Assembly: GCA_033763735.1 (NCBI GenBank)
Contig: JANRJY010000016.1
Span: forward strand, 1 to 29,359
Reading direction: 5' to 3'
Origin: JANRJY01 sp033763735
GTDB lineage: Bacteria; Bacteroidota; Bacteroidia; Cytophagales; UBA9547
DNA: 29,359 nt
Made by a program: the position numbers and the translations under genes. Shown here piece after piece: positions 7,549 through 15,903 of the stretch (the first letter of the stretch is position 1; each line of letters starts with the position of its first letter). The notes beneath the pieces are model-generated. The model was not told the DNA's origin, searched no databases, and saw nothing but the letters and a program-made list of their open reading frames with translations.

Positions 7549-8182
7549 AAATAGTTTGGTTGTCGGGTTATACTTACTTTTTGTAATTGTTACAAGTATT
7601 CAAGCCCAAAATTCAAACAAGTTGGATTTTAAAGTTATAGTGACTTATTTGGATGGCACCACAGATCAATTCAATTCTGATTTGTATCAGGACCCAGACA
7701 AAGATTTTTATTTTGTTTTGAAAAACGATTGCGACAAAATATTTGCCTATCAAACAAAATCCATTGACTTGATTGATAATAGAAGCAATGAAAAAAATAC
7801 GGGATTTGCATCAAGAGACAGTAATTGGTATTTTAAAACATATGGTGGAAGCAGATTATGTGCATATTCATTATATCCAGGAAAGGAACGAGTAAGGAAT
7901 CTGTATTTTGCACATCCTGATAGCATGGTTATGACCAAGTATAATCGCAAATGGCTTAAAGCAAAGCTCAAAGATAACGATGAGGCTTATAAAAAATTAA
8001 AGAACCATTTGACTTTAAGAGATGTTCAAAAAGTAATTCAAGGATTAGGAATATTAGTCGCTTTTGGAGGTATAGTGTCGCCATACATATTGCCTCCAAT
8101 TGGTGTAGCAATTTGTTCTACTTCTTTTTTACTTGAACGACCTCAAAAAAATGCTTTGAAGAAGGCTGTGGAGGGGTATTGA
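7535..8182 (+). CDS. Exported protein of unknown function
   Basis: The likely start is the ATG at 7535, which gives a clean signal peptide (MWNLKNSLVVGLYLLFVIVT, cleaved after SIQA) and a 215-residue precursor. ATGs at 7508 and 7523 are also in frame. The gene overlaps the end of the AsmA-like gene by about 14 bp in another frame, suggesting translational coupling. The mature protein has a beta-rich N-terminal part (FKVIVTYLDGTTDQFNSDLY, then IFAYQTKSIDLI), a charged helical stretch near KWLKAKLKDNDEAYKKLKNH, and a hydrophobic C-terminal stretch (about GLGILVAFGGIVSPYILPPI) that may be a membrane hairpin. I recognise no family; an envelope role together with the AsmA-like protein is inference from the overlap. 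Confidence 0.75.
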   Translation: MWNLKNSLVVGLYLLFVIVTSIQAQNSNKLDFKVIVTYLDGTTDQFNSDLYQDPDKDFYFVLKNDCDKIFAYQTKSIDLIDNRSNEKNTGFASRDSNWYFKTYGGSRLCAYSLYPGKERVRNLYFAHPDSMVMTKYNRKWLKAKLKDNDEAYKKLKNHLTLRDVQKVIQGLGILVAFGGIVSPYILPPIGVAICSTSFLLERPQKNALKKAVEGY

Positions 8183-8206
8183 ATTAGTTTTCACCTTTTT
8201 TTGTTA

Positions 8207-8233
8207 TAATTATGTCATTATTTAACATAATTA
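8207..8233. promoter_or_regulatory. Inverted repeat upstream of gpmI
   Basis: TAATTATGT (8207-8215) and ACATAATTA (8225-8233) are perfect 9-bp inverted arms around a 9-base spacer, 34 bp before the gpmI start. It could be an operator or the 3' hairpin of the upstream gene, but no T-run follows. The arms are nearly all A/T, so the significance is uncertain. Confidence 0.3.
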
Positions 8234-8267
8234 CTATTTTCGCAAATTACCTGAACCAATTCAATTT

Positions 8268-9773
8268 ATGAGTAACAAAGTTATCCTGATTATTCTTGAC
8301 GGCTGGGGAATAGCCCAAAATCCAAAAGTGTCGGCCATTGACCAAGCCAAAACACCTTTTATGAATTCTATTTTGGCTAAGTATCCGCATTCTAAGCTAA
8401 CTACCCATGGATTAATGGTAGGTTTACCTGAAGGACAAATGGGCAACTCCGAAGTGGGACATATGAATATTGGTGCAGGTAGAGTAGTGTATCAGGATTT
8501 GGTAAAAATTAATCTTGCAATAAAAGATAATACCCTTAAAAATGAGCCAGCAATTATCGATGCAGTTAGTTATGCTAAAAAATCGGACAAGAAAGTGCAT
8601 TTAATAGGTTTGGTTTCAGATGGAGGCGTTCATTCACATATTGATCATGTCAAAGGATTAGTGGATATTTTTACGGAAAGTGGAATCAAAAATACATATA
8701 TACATGCATTCACTGATGGCAGAGATACTGATCCTAAATCAGGTTTGGGTTTCTTGACAGAGTTATATGCCCATTGTGAAAAAAAAGGGGCAAAAATTGC
8801 CTCAGTTATAGGTCGTTATTATGCTATGGACAGAGATAACCGTTGGGAACGAGTGAAATTGGCTTACGATTTGATGGTGCATGGCACAGGAGAGGCGGTT
8901 AGCAATTTGCCTTCGGCAATTGAAAAAAGCTATGAAGAAGGTGTGACTGATGAATTTTTGAAACCCATGATTTTGGATAGAAATGGAATTATCGAAGAAG
9001 GTGATGTGGTTATTTGTTTTAATTTCCGTACGGATAGAGGACGAGAAATTACCATTGCACTAACACAAAAAGACTTTCCGGAGCAACATATGAAGCCTTT
9101 GAAACTGCACTATGTTACCATGACCAATTATGACGATTCGTTCAAAGATGTAAGTATAGTGTACCCCAAAGACAACCTCAACAATACACTTGGTGAGGTG
9201 CTTGCTACTGCAGGTAAAAAACAAATTAGAATTGCTGAAACAGAGAAATATCCTCACGTAACTTTTTTCTTTTCCGGTGGAAGAGAAAAAGAATTTGAAG
9301 GTGAAAAACGCATTATGTGTGCTTCTCCAAAAGTGGCTACTTATGACTTGCAGCCCGAAATGAGTGCAATTGATATTAAAAATGCCATTGTACCGGAACT
9401 TAAAAAAGGTGAAGCCGATTTTATTGTACTAAACTTTGCCAATGCAGATATGGTAGGTCATACAGGTGATTTCAATGCAGCCATTCGCGCATGTGAGGCA
9501 GTAGATGCTTGCAACAAAGAAGTAGTAGAGGTGGCCATTGCCAATGGATACACTGCATTGGTTACAGCTGATCATGGCAATTCGGATTATATGATTAATG
9601 ACGATGGCACTCCCAACACAGCACATACCACCAATTTGGTTCATTTGGTAGTGGTAGGAGATTATAAAGGAAAATTGAAAGATGGAAAATTAGGTGATTT
9701 AGCTCCAACAGTATTGAAATTAATGAACCTCAAGGCTCCTAAAGAAATGACAGGAAATTGTTTGGTGGATTAA
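8268..9773 (+). CDS. gpmI: 2,3-bisphosphoglycerate-independent phosphoglycerate mutase
   Basis: It interconverts 3-phosphoglycerate and 2-phosphoglycerate in glycolysis and gluconeogenesis, using two Mn ions and a phosphoserine intermediate in the cytoplasm. The first metal motif is LIILDGWG, with Asp11. The catalytic serine is Ser61 in GQMGNSEVGHMNIGAGR. Further landmarks are HAFTDGRDTDP, IGRYYAMDRDNRW, FNFRTDRGREI, HVTFFFSGGREKEFEGEKR, NFANADMVGHTG and VTADHGN, covering the substrate-binding and both metal sites of the alkaline-phosphatase-superfamily fold. Its 501 residues are typical of the family, and nothing is missing. The stop codon overlaps that of the converging HEPN gene, leaving no room for a terminator between them. 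Confidence 0.98.
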   Translation: MSNKVILIILDGWGIAQNPKVSAIDQAKTPFMNSILAKYPHSKLTTHGLMVGLPEGQMGNSEVGHMNIGAGRVVYQDLVKINLAIKDNTLKNEPAIIDAVSYAKKSDKKVHLIGLVSDGGVHSHIDHVKGLVDIFTESGIKNTYIHAFTDGRDTDPKSGLGFLTELYAHCEKKGAKIASVIGRYYAMDRDNRWERVKLAYDLMVHGTGEAVSNLPSAIEKSYEEGVTDEFLKPMILDRNGIIEEGDVVICFNFRTDRGREITIALTQKDFPEQHMKPLKLHYVTMTNYDDSFKDVSIVYPKDNLNNTLGEVLATAGKKQIRIAETEKYPHVTFFFSGGREKEFEGEKRIMCASPKVATYDLQPEMSAIDIKNAIVPELKKGEADFIVLNFANADMVGHTGDFNAAIRACEAVDACNKEVVEVAIANGYTALVTADHGNSDYMINDDGTPNTAHTTNLVHLVVVGDYKGKLKDGKLGDLAPTVLKLMNLKAPKEMTGNCLVD

Positions 9774-10258
9774 ACTTTTTCTATTTCTAAACCTTTGGAA
9801 GACAAAAACTGAATTATATGATCAAGTATTACTATTAATAATTCATTCTTCCTAAGTAAACTTACAAATAACGTAACTACATCTTCAACTAATATTGCAT
9901 AATCATGTGCAATTTGATTACGACTTTCTCTTAATATCATCCATTGTTGCGCATCAGCAATCAATCCAATTTTGTGAGATTTGTTTAAAATGTCAATGAA
10001 AGGCAACCTTTCTGTGTTTTCACCCAAATAATCAAGGCTTTGTTTAAGTATCTTTTCTCCTATTATATCTTGTAATTTTGCGAAGCGGAATACAAATTGA
10101 TCGGTAACTGCAATTTGAGTATTATTTAAATTGCTATAAAGTTCAATATTGAAATCTCCCCATGACGCAATGGTTTGATACGCCTCATTTAATCTTTTTT
10201 TGTGAATAGAAGCAATCTTGATGCTTTCCGTTAATTTGTCTTTGAATATATCATTCAT
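9770..10258 (-). CDS. HEPN-domain toxin (HepT-like)
   Basis: This all-helical protein of 162 residues carries the HEPN ribonuclease signature R-x4-H-x-Y: Arg113, His118 and Tyr120 in ESRNQIAHDYA. In characterised HepT toxins the Arg and His cut RNA, and the antitoxin adds AMP to the Tyr to silence the toxin. That is family knowledge; here it rests on the motif and the partner gene. The start overlaps the upstream nucleotidyltransferase gene by 4 bp, a typical toxin-antitoxin coupling. The protein is somewhat longer than many HepT proteins, with an N-terminal extension of about 30 residues, so it may belong to a related nucleotidyltransferase-associated HEPN subfamily. An intact motif argues for activity. 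Confidence 0.82.
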   Translation of the reverse strand: MNDIFKDKLTESIKIASIHKKRLNEAYQTIASWGDFNIELYSNLNNTQIAVTDQFVFRFAKLQDIIGEKILKQSLDYLGENTERLPFIDILNKSHKIGLIADAQQWMILRESRNQIAHDYAILVEDVVTLFVSLLRKNELLIVILDHIIQFLSSKGLEIEKV

Positions 10259-10557
10259 AATTCGACACCAGTATTCAATGCTGTTTTGACAATAGTTCTC
10301 TGATCATTTTGCTTTTGCAGCAAAATATCAATCTTTTGATCTCCAATAAGCATTTTTAATCTTGCCAACATTTTCAATTTTTGTTCATTTAATTCCATTT
10401 CATTTCCATTATTTGAATTACATATAAGTAAATCAATATCACCTCCTGCTTTAGAATCGTCAACTCTTGAACCAAACAAATACACTAGAGCATTTTTTCC
10501 AAACCATGATACAGTTTCGGACTTGATAATTTCAATTTCCTTATTGTTTAACCGCAT
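10255..10557 (-). CDS. MNT nucleotidyltransferase antitoxin (MntA-like)
   Basis: This 100-residue minimal nucleotidyltransferase has the polymerase-beta-superfamily signature: Gly29-Ser30, then Asp40-Ile-Asp42 (FGSR, then GGDIDLLI), with a third acidic residue at Asp77 in QKIDILLQ. MNT proteins of HEPN/MNT pairs act as antitoxins by transferring AMP from ATP to the toxin's conserved tyrosine; the complete catalytic set here fits that role. It is the first gene of a two-gene operon with the HEPN toxin. The 122 bp between it and the next minus-strand gene (10558-10679) contains no evident gene and must hold its promoter. Confidence 0.85.
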   Translation of the reverse strand: MRLNNKEIEIIKSETVSWFGKNALVYLFGSRVDDSKAGGDIDLLICNSNNGNEMELNEQKLKMLARLKMLIGDQKIDILLQKQNDQRTIVKTALNTGVEL

Positions 10558-10679
10558 ATTCCAAAAGGATGTAAATTAGGACTGATATCGTAAAGATAAT
10601 AGAAAAATAAAACACCCAAACTAACTTAACCTATGAATGATGCGCTTCAGTGTTGGTAATAAAAAATAATGCAGACAAT

Positions 10680-11891
10680 CTATCTAAAATCAGTGGTAAG
10701 TTTAAAACGAAGAATTCGATGATTTCCTGCATCTGCTACATATACTATTTTTTCAGAGTATGCAACTGCGGAGGGCATGTTGAATTTTGTTAGACTTTGG
10801 CCATTTCCTCCGAAAGAAACTTTGATGTTTTTTTGTGAAGTACTTCCTGTAGGTGGAGCTACGCCTTCAAGACCATTATTAGTAAATATGTAAAGTGAGT
10901 CTTTTTGCTTATCAGTAATAAACACAAGTTGAGATCCATCTCCTGCAAATGCAATATCAGATGGACTACCAAATCTACGAGGCGTATATAAAAATCCGCT
11001 CGCTTTGCTTGTATCGCCAATTACCAAACTTTGGTCTAATGCATATACTGGGGCATCCTCTACAACAGTATATGACAGCACTTTAACTTTTAATACATCA
11101 CTTGGGCTATTAGAAATATACATTAAATCTTTTCTGTCTCTTATAGAATTGGATTGTGGTGGAGCCACAAAAGTAGCAATTCCTAAAGGGTTTTTAATAT
11201 AGTCCAGTTTAACGCCTTCATCCTGTGTAGATACTTGCAAATAGTATTGATATTTGTCCTTATTATTAAATAGTAAAATAGCATCATCCGGTCCTCCTAA
11301 CAGGTTGGTTTGGCTAGTTCCAGTTCGGGTGATATAATATGAATTGTCAGCCAACACCGCAACTCCAGTAAATTGTACTGCATTGTCCGAAGATTTTATA
11401 CCTGTAGAAATATAAAATGGATGCACTATTTTTTTTGTAATTGTACCTGATGATATTCCATACACTTGATTATTGAGAGCAATTCGATAAATGCATGTTA
11501 AAGTATGGGAGAAATTATTTATGGTAGTATCTAAAGTGCCTAAAGCAATTAAATTTAGTCTTCGATCTTGAGCTACAGCCGTAACTCCTTGTATTTTAAG
11601 CCTTCCTAGTTCAACCATGGATTCATTGTAGGAAATAATCTCTTCAGTTCCTTTATCAACTACATATATGAGGTTATCGAATCCAATACAAATATCAGAT
11701 GGATCCGAATAGCCTGAAATTACTGGTTGTATTGGCACATAGGCAACTGCTCTTACCGAATAATCAGGGATAGCTATAAATGATATATCTGTTTTGTTTC
11801 CCAAAAATCCTGAACATGAACTAAGGATACAAATGAATAAACACGCTATTGGATATAAAAAACTCAAAATAGAATTTTTATTGATTTTCAT
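10680..11891 (-). CDS. Beta-propeller (NHL-like) lipoprotein
   Basis: The N-terminus is a lipoprotein signal with a lipobox ILSSC (Cys26). The 403-residue protein shows repeated propeller-blade patterns: GYSDPSDICIGFDNLIYVVDKGTEEI near 60-85, a middle region with LADNSYYITRT, RRFGSPSDIAFAGDGSQLVFITDK near 306-330, and MPSAVAYSEKIVYVADAGNHRILRFKL near the end. The last is a textbook NHL blade. Such proteins bind ligands or partner proteins at the cell surface or in the periplasm; the partner is unknown. It is the last gene of the large minus-strand cluster and overlaps the PorV-like gene by 14 bp. No clear hairpin terminator follows it. Confidence 0.82.
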   Translation of the reverse strand: MKINKNSILSFLYPIACLFICILSSCSGFLGNKTDISFIAIPDYSVRAVAYVPIQPVISGYSDPSDICIGFDNLIYVVDKGTEEIISYNESMVELGRLKIQGVTAVAQDRRLNLIALGTLDTTINNFSHTLTCIYRIALNNQVYGISSGTITKKIVHPFYISTGIKSSDNAVQFTGVAVLADNSYYITRTGTSQTNLLGGPDDAILLFNNKDKYQYYLQVSTQDEGVKLDYIKNPLGIATFVAPPQSNSIRDRKDLMYISNSPSDVLKVKVLSYTVVEDAPVYALDQSLVIGDTSKASGFLYTPRRFGSPSDIAFAGDGSQLVFITDKQKDSLYIFTNNGLEGVAPPTGSTSQKNIKVSFGGNGQSLTKFNMPSAVAYSEKIVYVADAGNHRILRFKLTTDFR

Positions 11892-12933
11892 TTTCTATTT
11901 TTTCTTGTTTGGCATTATTTAACAACACACTTAAACCAATATTATGATTGATTCCTAAAGCATTGGCAACTGCAAATGCATAATTGAAATGAATTACTTG
12001 ATTTTTGATAACGGTTCGAAGCCCCACACCTGAAGTTGGAAAAGCATAATTTGATGCATTGATTCCATATCCTGCTCTGAACCACAACAATTCATGATAC
12101 ATATATTCGGCACCAAATCGAATATTGGATGCATTATCACCGGGATGGTTTAGTTCAATAGCAGTAGTAATGGTATGTAAATCTGTTTTTATGGGCACGA
12201 TGGATGCACCAAATTTAAAGACCGTAGGGGTAGGAAAATCTTCAGGGCTAAAAGTTTTGTTTCTGAAATTAAACGGTGCATAATTCCCTCTAGCAGCTGC
12301 ATTTGGTCCAAAGTTTTGAAGAAAAACCCCAAATCTCAAATCTTTAAAATCAGTTTTATAAATAAATCCAATATCAACAGTAAAGGTGTGCGTTTGATAT
12401 ATGTCAACAGATTCATTGATGTATTTTACTGTGGTACCAAGACTGAATTTGTAAGTAAGTGCTTTGGCGTAACTCAGTCCTAAGGCCATGGCATTCATTG
12501 AAAAAAACTGGCCTGTACCTTTCGGTTGGAATTCATTTCTGATTTCCATATTTCCTGAATTCAAATTGTTCACACTTACTGCCATAAAATCAGTTTCACG
12601 AATTTTAATATTCGCAGCCGCAAAGCTATGATTCACACCTAATCCGTACAATCGGGTTGATACGGCAAAACTATGATTGCCTAACTCTGTGAGTGCTGCA
12701 GGATTCCATTGCGAAGCATAAGCATCTCCTTTCATGGTTGTGTTTGCTCCCGACAAAGCAATAGCTCCGGGATTAACGTCATTTTTAAGAAAACTCAAAG
12801 ACGAAATACCTGTTCGTTGCCCACCTAAATTGGGAAAAAGTTGTGCTTTTGAATTACCAACAAATATAATTTGTATCAATAACCCTATAATAGTGCATTT
12901 CAAAAAATTAATATTTAATTTAAAAACTTTCAA
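11878..12933 (-). CDS. PorV/PorQ-family outer-membrane protein
   Basis: A signal peptide (about 30 residues, ending NSKA before Q) precedes a beta-barrel of the PorV/PorQ (FadL-like) family. The conserved opening is visible: VNPGAIALSGANT, then GDAYASQWNPAALTELGNHSFAVS. Later strands alternate hydrophobic residues (FSLGTTVKYINES, IRFGAEYMYHELLWFRAGYGI). PorV shuttles T9SS cargo from the translocon to the attachment complex and PorQ is a related T9SS component; paralogues next to cargo genes are thought to be client-specific. The placement within 9 kb of three T9SS-tailed proteins supports this. It could also be a plain outer-membrane porin-like protein. It starts 30 bp after the TonB-dependent receptor's stop. 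Confidence 0.82.
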   Translation of the reverse strand: MKVFKLNINFLKCTIIGLLIQIIFVGNSKAQLFPNLGGQRTGISSLSFLKNDVNPGAIALSGANTTMKGDAYASQWNPAALTELGNHSFAVSTRLYGLGVNHSFAAANIKIRETDFMAVSVNNLNSGNMEIRNEFQPKGTGQFFSMNAMALGLSYAKALTYKFSLGTTVKYINESVDIYQTHTFTVDIGFIYKTDFKDLRFGVFLQNFGPNAAARGNYAPFNFRNKTFSPEDFPTPTVFKFGASIVPIKTDLHTITTAIELNHPGDNASNIRFGAEYMYHELLWFRAGYGINASNYAFPTSGVGLRTVIKNQVIHFNYAFAVANALGINHNIGLSVLLNNAKQEKIENENQ

Positions 12934-12963
12934 ATTTTATTTGTTAATACCTTCATATTCTTC

Positions 12964-15903
12964 TCAAAACTGCATTGCTAATCCTAACAGAAACTGCCTT
13001 GGTTCTTTATATCTTGCCGGATTGAAAGGAGGAGTTCCATTATCTTGAGGGTTGTTATATTGTGGATCGCGACTATCAATAGGAAGTTGATCCCCATTTT
13101 GGTAAGCTCTGCCTGTCACAGGATTCACAAGTATTGAATTCATATTATTAAAAACATTTTTTACTTCTAAAGTGATGGAAATAGCAGCTGTTTTGTACAC
13201 TTTTAAATCTTTGGAAATTTTTATATCCGTCCAGAACATGGCATTGCTTAACTCTGTATTTCGTAAAGTTGGATGATCTTGATAAATGGGTCTTCCGAAA
13301 TCAGTAGTTCCTGTATTTACTTGTGGTGTGTACCGTTGATTGTTTGATTTGAACACCGCACTCAAGAAAAATCTAAATCCTTTGAGTGAAATATTTCGAA
13401 CTTTGAAAAGTGAATCCGGAGTGAAAATTAAAGTGAATTTACTATCAATTGGGGTATCCCAAATCAAGTATTGCTCTTTGTTGGCATTTACAAATCCTTG
13501 TTGTTGTATTTTAAGGGAAGATTCAGCTGCAGTATTTGATTTTCCGGTTGCGATTTGATAGGTTAAACTAAGTGTAGTTCTGAATGCCTTATCAATCCGT
13601 TGGTTATACACAATTTCGGCACCTCTTATCCTTGCATAGTCTTGATTGATAGATATTTGCCGTTCAACAAATTGCCCGGTTCTATCTGGTAACACTTGGG
13701 TTCTGCGGACAATATAATCAAACTTATCATTGTAAAAAGCAGAAAATGTAATGGCTGCGTTTCGTGTTATTTGTGATTTGATACCTATTTCGTATGAAAC
13801 CGTAATTTCTGGACGAAGTGCCGGGTTACCAACATTTCCCAAAAATGAATTGTTTTGATACACAGGATTCAATGCTTCATTTATAAACAATGGATGTGGG
13901 AGGCGTTTACTTTGACCATAGTTAAAAAAAAGTACATTATTATCAGTTACCGGAAAAGACACATTTACACTGGGCAGCAGACGTGCCTGAAACGAACGAT
14001 CACCAATTGCAAGATTTTGATTTTTATAGATGTTTCTAATTGTTTCATCAATAGGTGCTTTGGAATCATTAACAGCATCATCTACATATTTGCCGTAAGA
14101 CCAATAATCTAGTCTAAGTCCAAAACTTGCAATAATACCTTTATAACGGATTTCATCCGATATAAAAAAACCACCATTTGCGGGTTGTACTTTCCATATA
14201 TCGCTGCTCGAACCCACACTTATTGAAGGTGTAGAAAGAGAATCGTTGATACGAATAGGTGCTCCTACCCAAGGCGATGTCACATCCACCCATTGCATGT
14301 TTTGTTCTTTATGCTGCCAACCAAAAGTCAAGAAATTTTTGTTGTTTGCTGACACTCTGGTGAATTTTTGATTGATGTTATATTCCTCCACCCAATGGTC
14401 GTGCCATGTTCGGCTTATTCCATTGTTGTTAACTAATCCAGGACCCGGATTAACATATTGAATAGAATCATTAGGATTGAATACCGTAACTGGTGTGGTG
14501 ACAATTGATGCGGGGTCATATACTCTATCAATAGTGTTGGACCGGAAGGGACGACCATTTGCATCGGCTCTTAGGTTGGTAAACATTCGTCCGAAAGCAA
14601 TGTCGTAAGCCCAGCCTTTTTTAAACAAATACTTAAAGTTGGCTACAGTCAAATTGGTACGGTGTGTATAGGTAGTAGCATTATCCATATTCAATGAAAA
14701 ATTGTATTGAAACCCCGGTACCATTACTTGATCAAAACCAAGTACCATCAGTGACCTGGTGTTTTGATTAATAGACAAACTATGTTGATTGGTTAGTGTC
14801 AATTTCATTCCTTTGCCAATATTATAGGCAACTTTTACAGTGTTTGCCCATTTGTTATCCTGACGAGGGGCCCATGTTTTGGATATTGGAGCTCCTTCTT
14901 TATTTGGGTCATCTAGCAATGAACTTTTTAATTGATTAGCCCTGTATCTGTGCGATTTTGAAACCAAAGGATCGCCATTTGGGATACTTGTGTAATCATC
15001 CGTCAAGTTCATATCCATACTTGTAAATAAGGTGAGTTTGTCCTTAATGATAGGTCCGCCAACATTAAAATTTACAATATCGGTATTCCATCCCATAGAA
15101 GGTGTTGGAGTGTATAGTCTATTTTGGTTATCAGTAATCCAATTGCCACCGCCTTTCCATTTGTTTCCGACTCCCTCTTTTATTTTCGTAGAAACAACTC
15201 CCGATACAGCATCACCAAATTCAGCTCCGGCACCTCCGGTTATCACAGATACATCTTGTATGGAACCGGAGCTCACACCTACGCCAAACCCTGTGCCCGC
15301 AAGTGGATCTTGTGCATTTACGCCATCTACCAAATATGCGGTTTCATATACTCTTCCACCTCTGATTTGAATACCATCAGGGGTTTGATTTACTCCAGGT
15401 TGTAATGCTACCAACTGTTGTACATCTCTTACATTCATTTCTTTAATATCTTCAGCAACGATTTTAAAATTGGATTTGCCTGATTCCAAATCAATTAAGT
15501 TTTTCTCTCCTTCTATTACTACCTCACCCAAATTATTTTCAGCTTCTACCATTGTGATGTCCAGTATCTTTTCTTCTCCTTGCTTAAACTTAATACCATT
15601 ATAAAGTTTATCGGAATATCCTAAGTAGCTTATTTTGAGTGTATAATCACCTTGTTTAATGTTTTTTAATTCATAATTTCCTTCAATATCCGTAGGTGCT
15701 GAATTGTAAGTACCTACAATGTTAATTGTAGCACCAATTAAAGGGTCACCTGTTTTTTTGTCTGTTATTTTTCCTTTGACTGATGCGGTGCCTGATTTCT
15801 TTTCAGTTTGTGCATATATGCTTAACGAAAGCAAAATAAAAATCCAAAAGCAATATGTAACCTTTTGCACTTTACTTAAAATCTTGATTAAATATTTTAG
15901 CAA
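12964..15903 (-). CDS. TonB-dependent outer-membrane receptor
   Basis: This 979-residue receptor imports a substrate across the outer membrane using TonB energy. After the signal peptide comes a carboxypeptidase-regulatory-like domain (about 42-118, with GKITDKKTGDPLIGATINI), a TonB-box-like LGEVVIEG (about 125-132), and the plug (about 145-243) with IQIRGGRVYETAYLVDGVN and GGAGAEFGDAVSGVV. The rest is the beta-barrel, with a C-terminal Phe in LGLAMQF. It has SusC-like architecture, but no SusD is next to it. The ATG at 15903 overlaps the upstream lipoprotein gene by 32 bp. A GTG at 15868-15870, one base after that gene's stop, would give a compact signal peptide and is an equally good start. 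Confidence 0.95.
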   Translation of the reverse strand: MLKYLIKILSKVQKVTYCFWIFILLSLSIYAQTEKKSGTASVKGKITDKKTGDPLIGATINIVGTYNSAPTDIEGNYELKNIKQGDYTLKISYLGYSDKLYNGIKFKQGEEKILDITMVEAENNLGEVVIEGEKNLIDLESGKSNFKIVAEDIKEMNVRDVQQLVALQPGVNQTPDGIQIRGGRVYETAYLVDGVNAQDPLAGTGFGVGVSSGSIQDVSVITGGAGAEFGDAVSGVVSTKIKEGVGNKWKGGGNWITDNQNRLYTPTPSMGWNTDIVNFNVGGPIIKDKLTLFTSMDMNLTDDYTSIPNGDPLVSKSHRYRANQLKSSLLDDPNKEGAPISKTWAPRQDNKWANTVKVAYNIGKGMKLTLTNQHSLSINQNTRSLMVLGFDQVMVPGFQYNFSLNMDNATTYTHRTNLTVANFKYLFKKGWAYDIAFGRMFTNLRADANGRPFRSNTIDRVYDPASIVTTPVTVFNPNDSIQYVNPGPGLVNNNGISRTWHDHWVEEYNINQKFTRVSANNKNFLTFGWQHKEQNMQWVDVTSPWVGAPIRINDSLSTPSISVGSSSDIWKVQPANGGFFISDEIRYKGIIASFGLRLDYWSYGKYVDDAVNDSKAPIDETIRNIYKNQNLAIGDRSFQARLLPSVNVSFPVTDNNVLFFNYGQSKRLPHPLFINEALNPVYQNNSFLGNVGNPALRPEITVSYEIGIKSQITRNAAITFSAFYNDKFDYIVRRTQVLPDRTGQFVERQISINQDYARIRGAEIVYNQRIDKAFRTTLSLTYQIATGKSNTAAESSLKIQQQGFVNANKEQYLIWDTPIDSKFTLIFTPDSLFKVRNISLKGFRFFLSAVFKSNNQRYTPQVNTGTTDFGRPIYQDHPTLRNTELSNAMFWTDIKISKDLKVYKTAAISITLEVKNVFNNMNSILVNPVTGRAYQNGDQLPIDSRDPQYNNPQDNGTPPFNPARYKEPRQFLLGLAMQF

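Noticed and set aside
15032..15405. Two overlapping plus-strand frames of about 90-110 codons
   Set aside because: They are antisense to the plug and early barrel of the TonB-dependent receptor, whose minus-strand frame is unambiguous.
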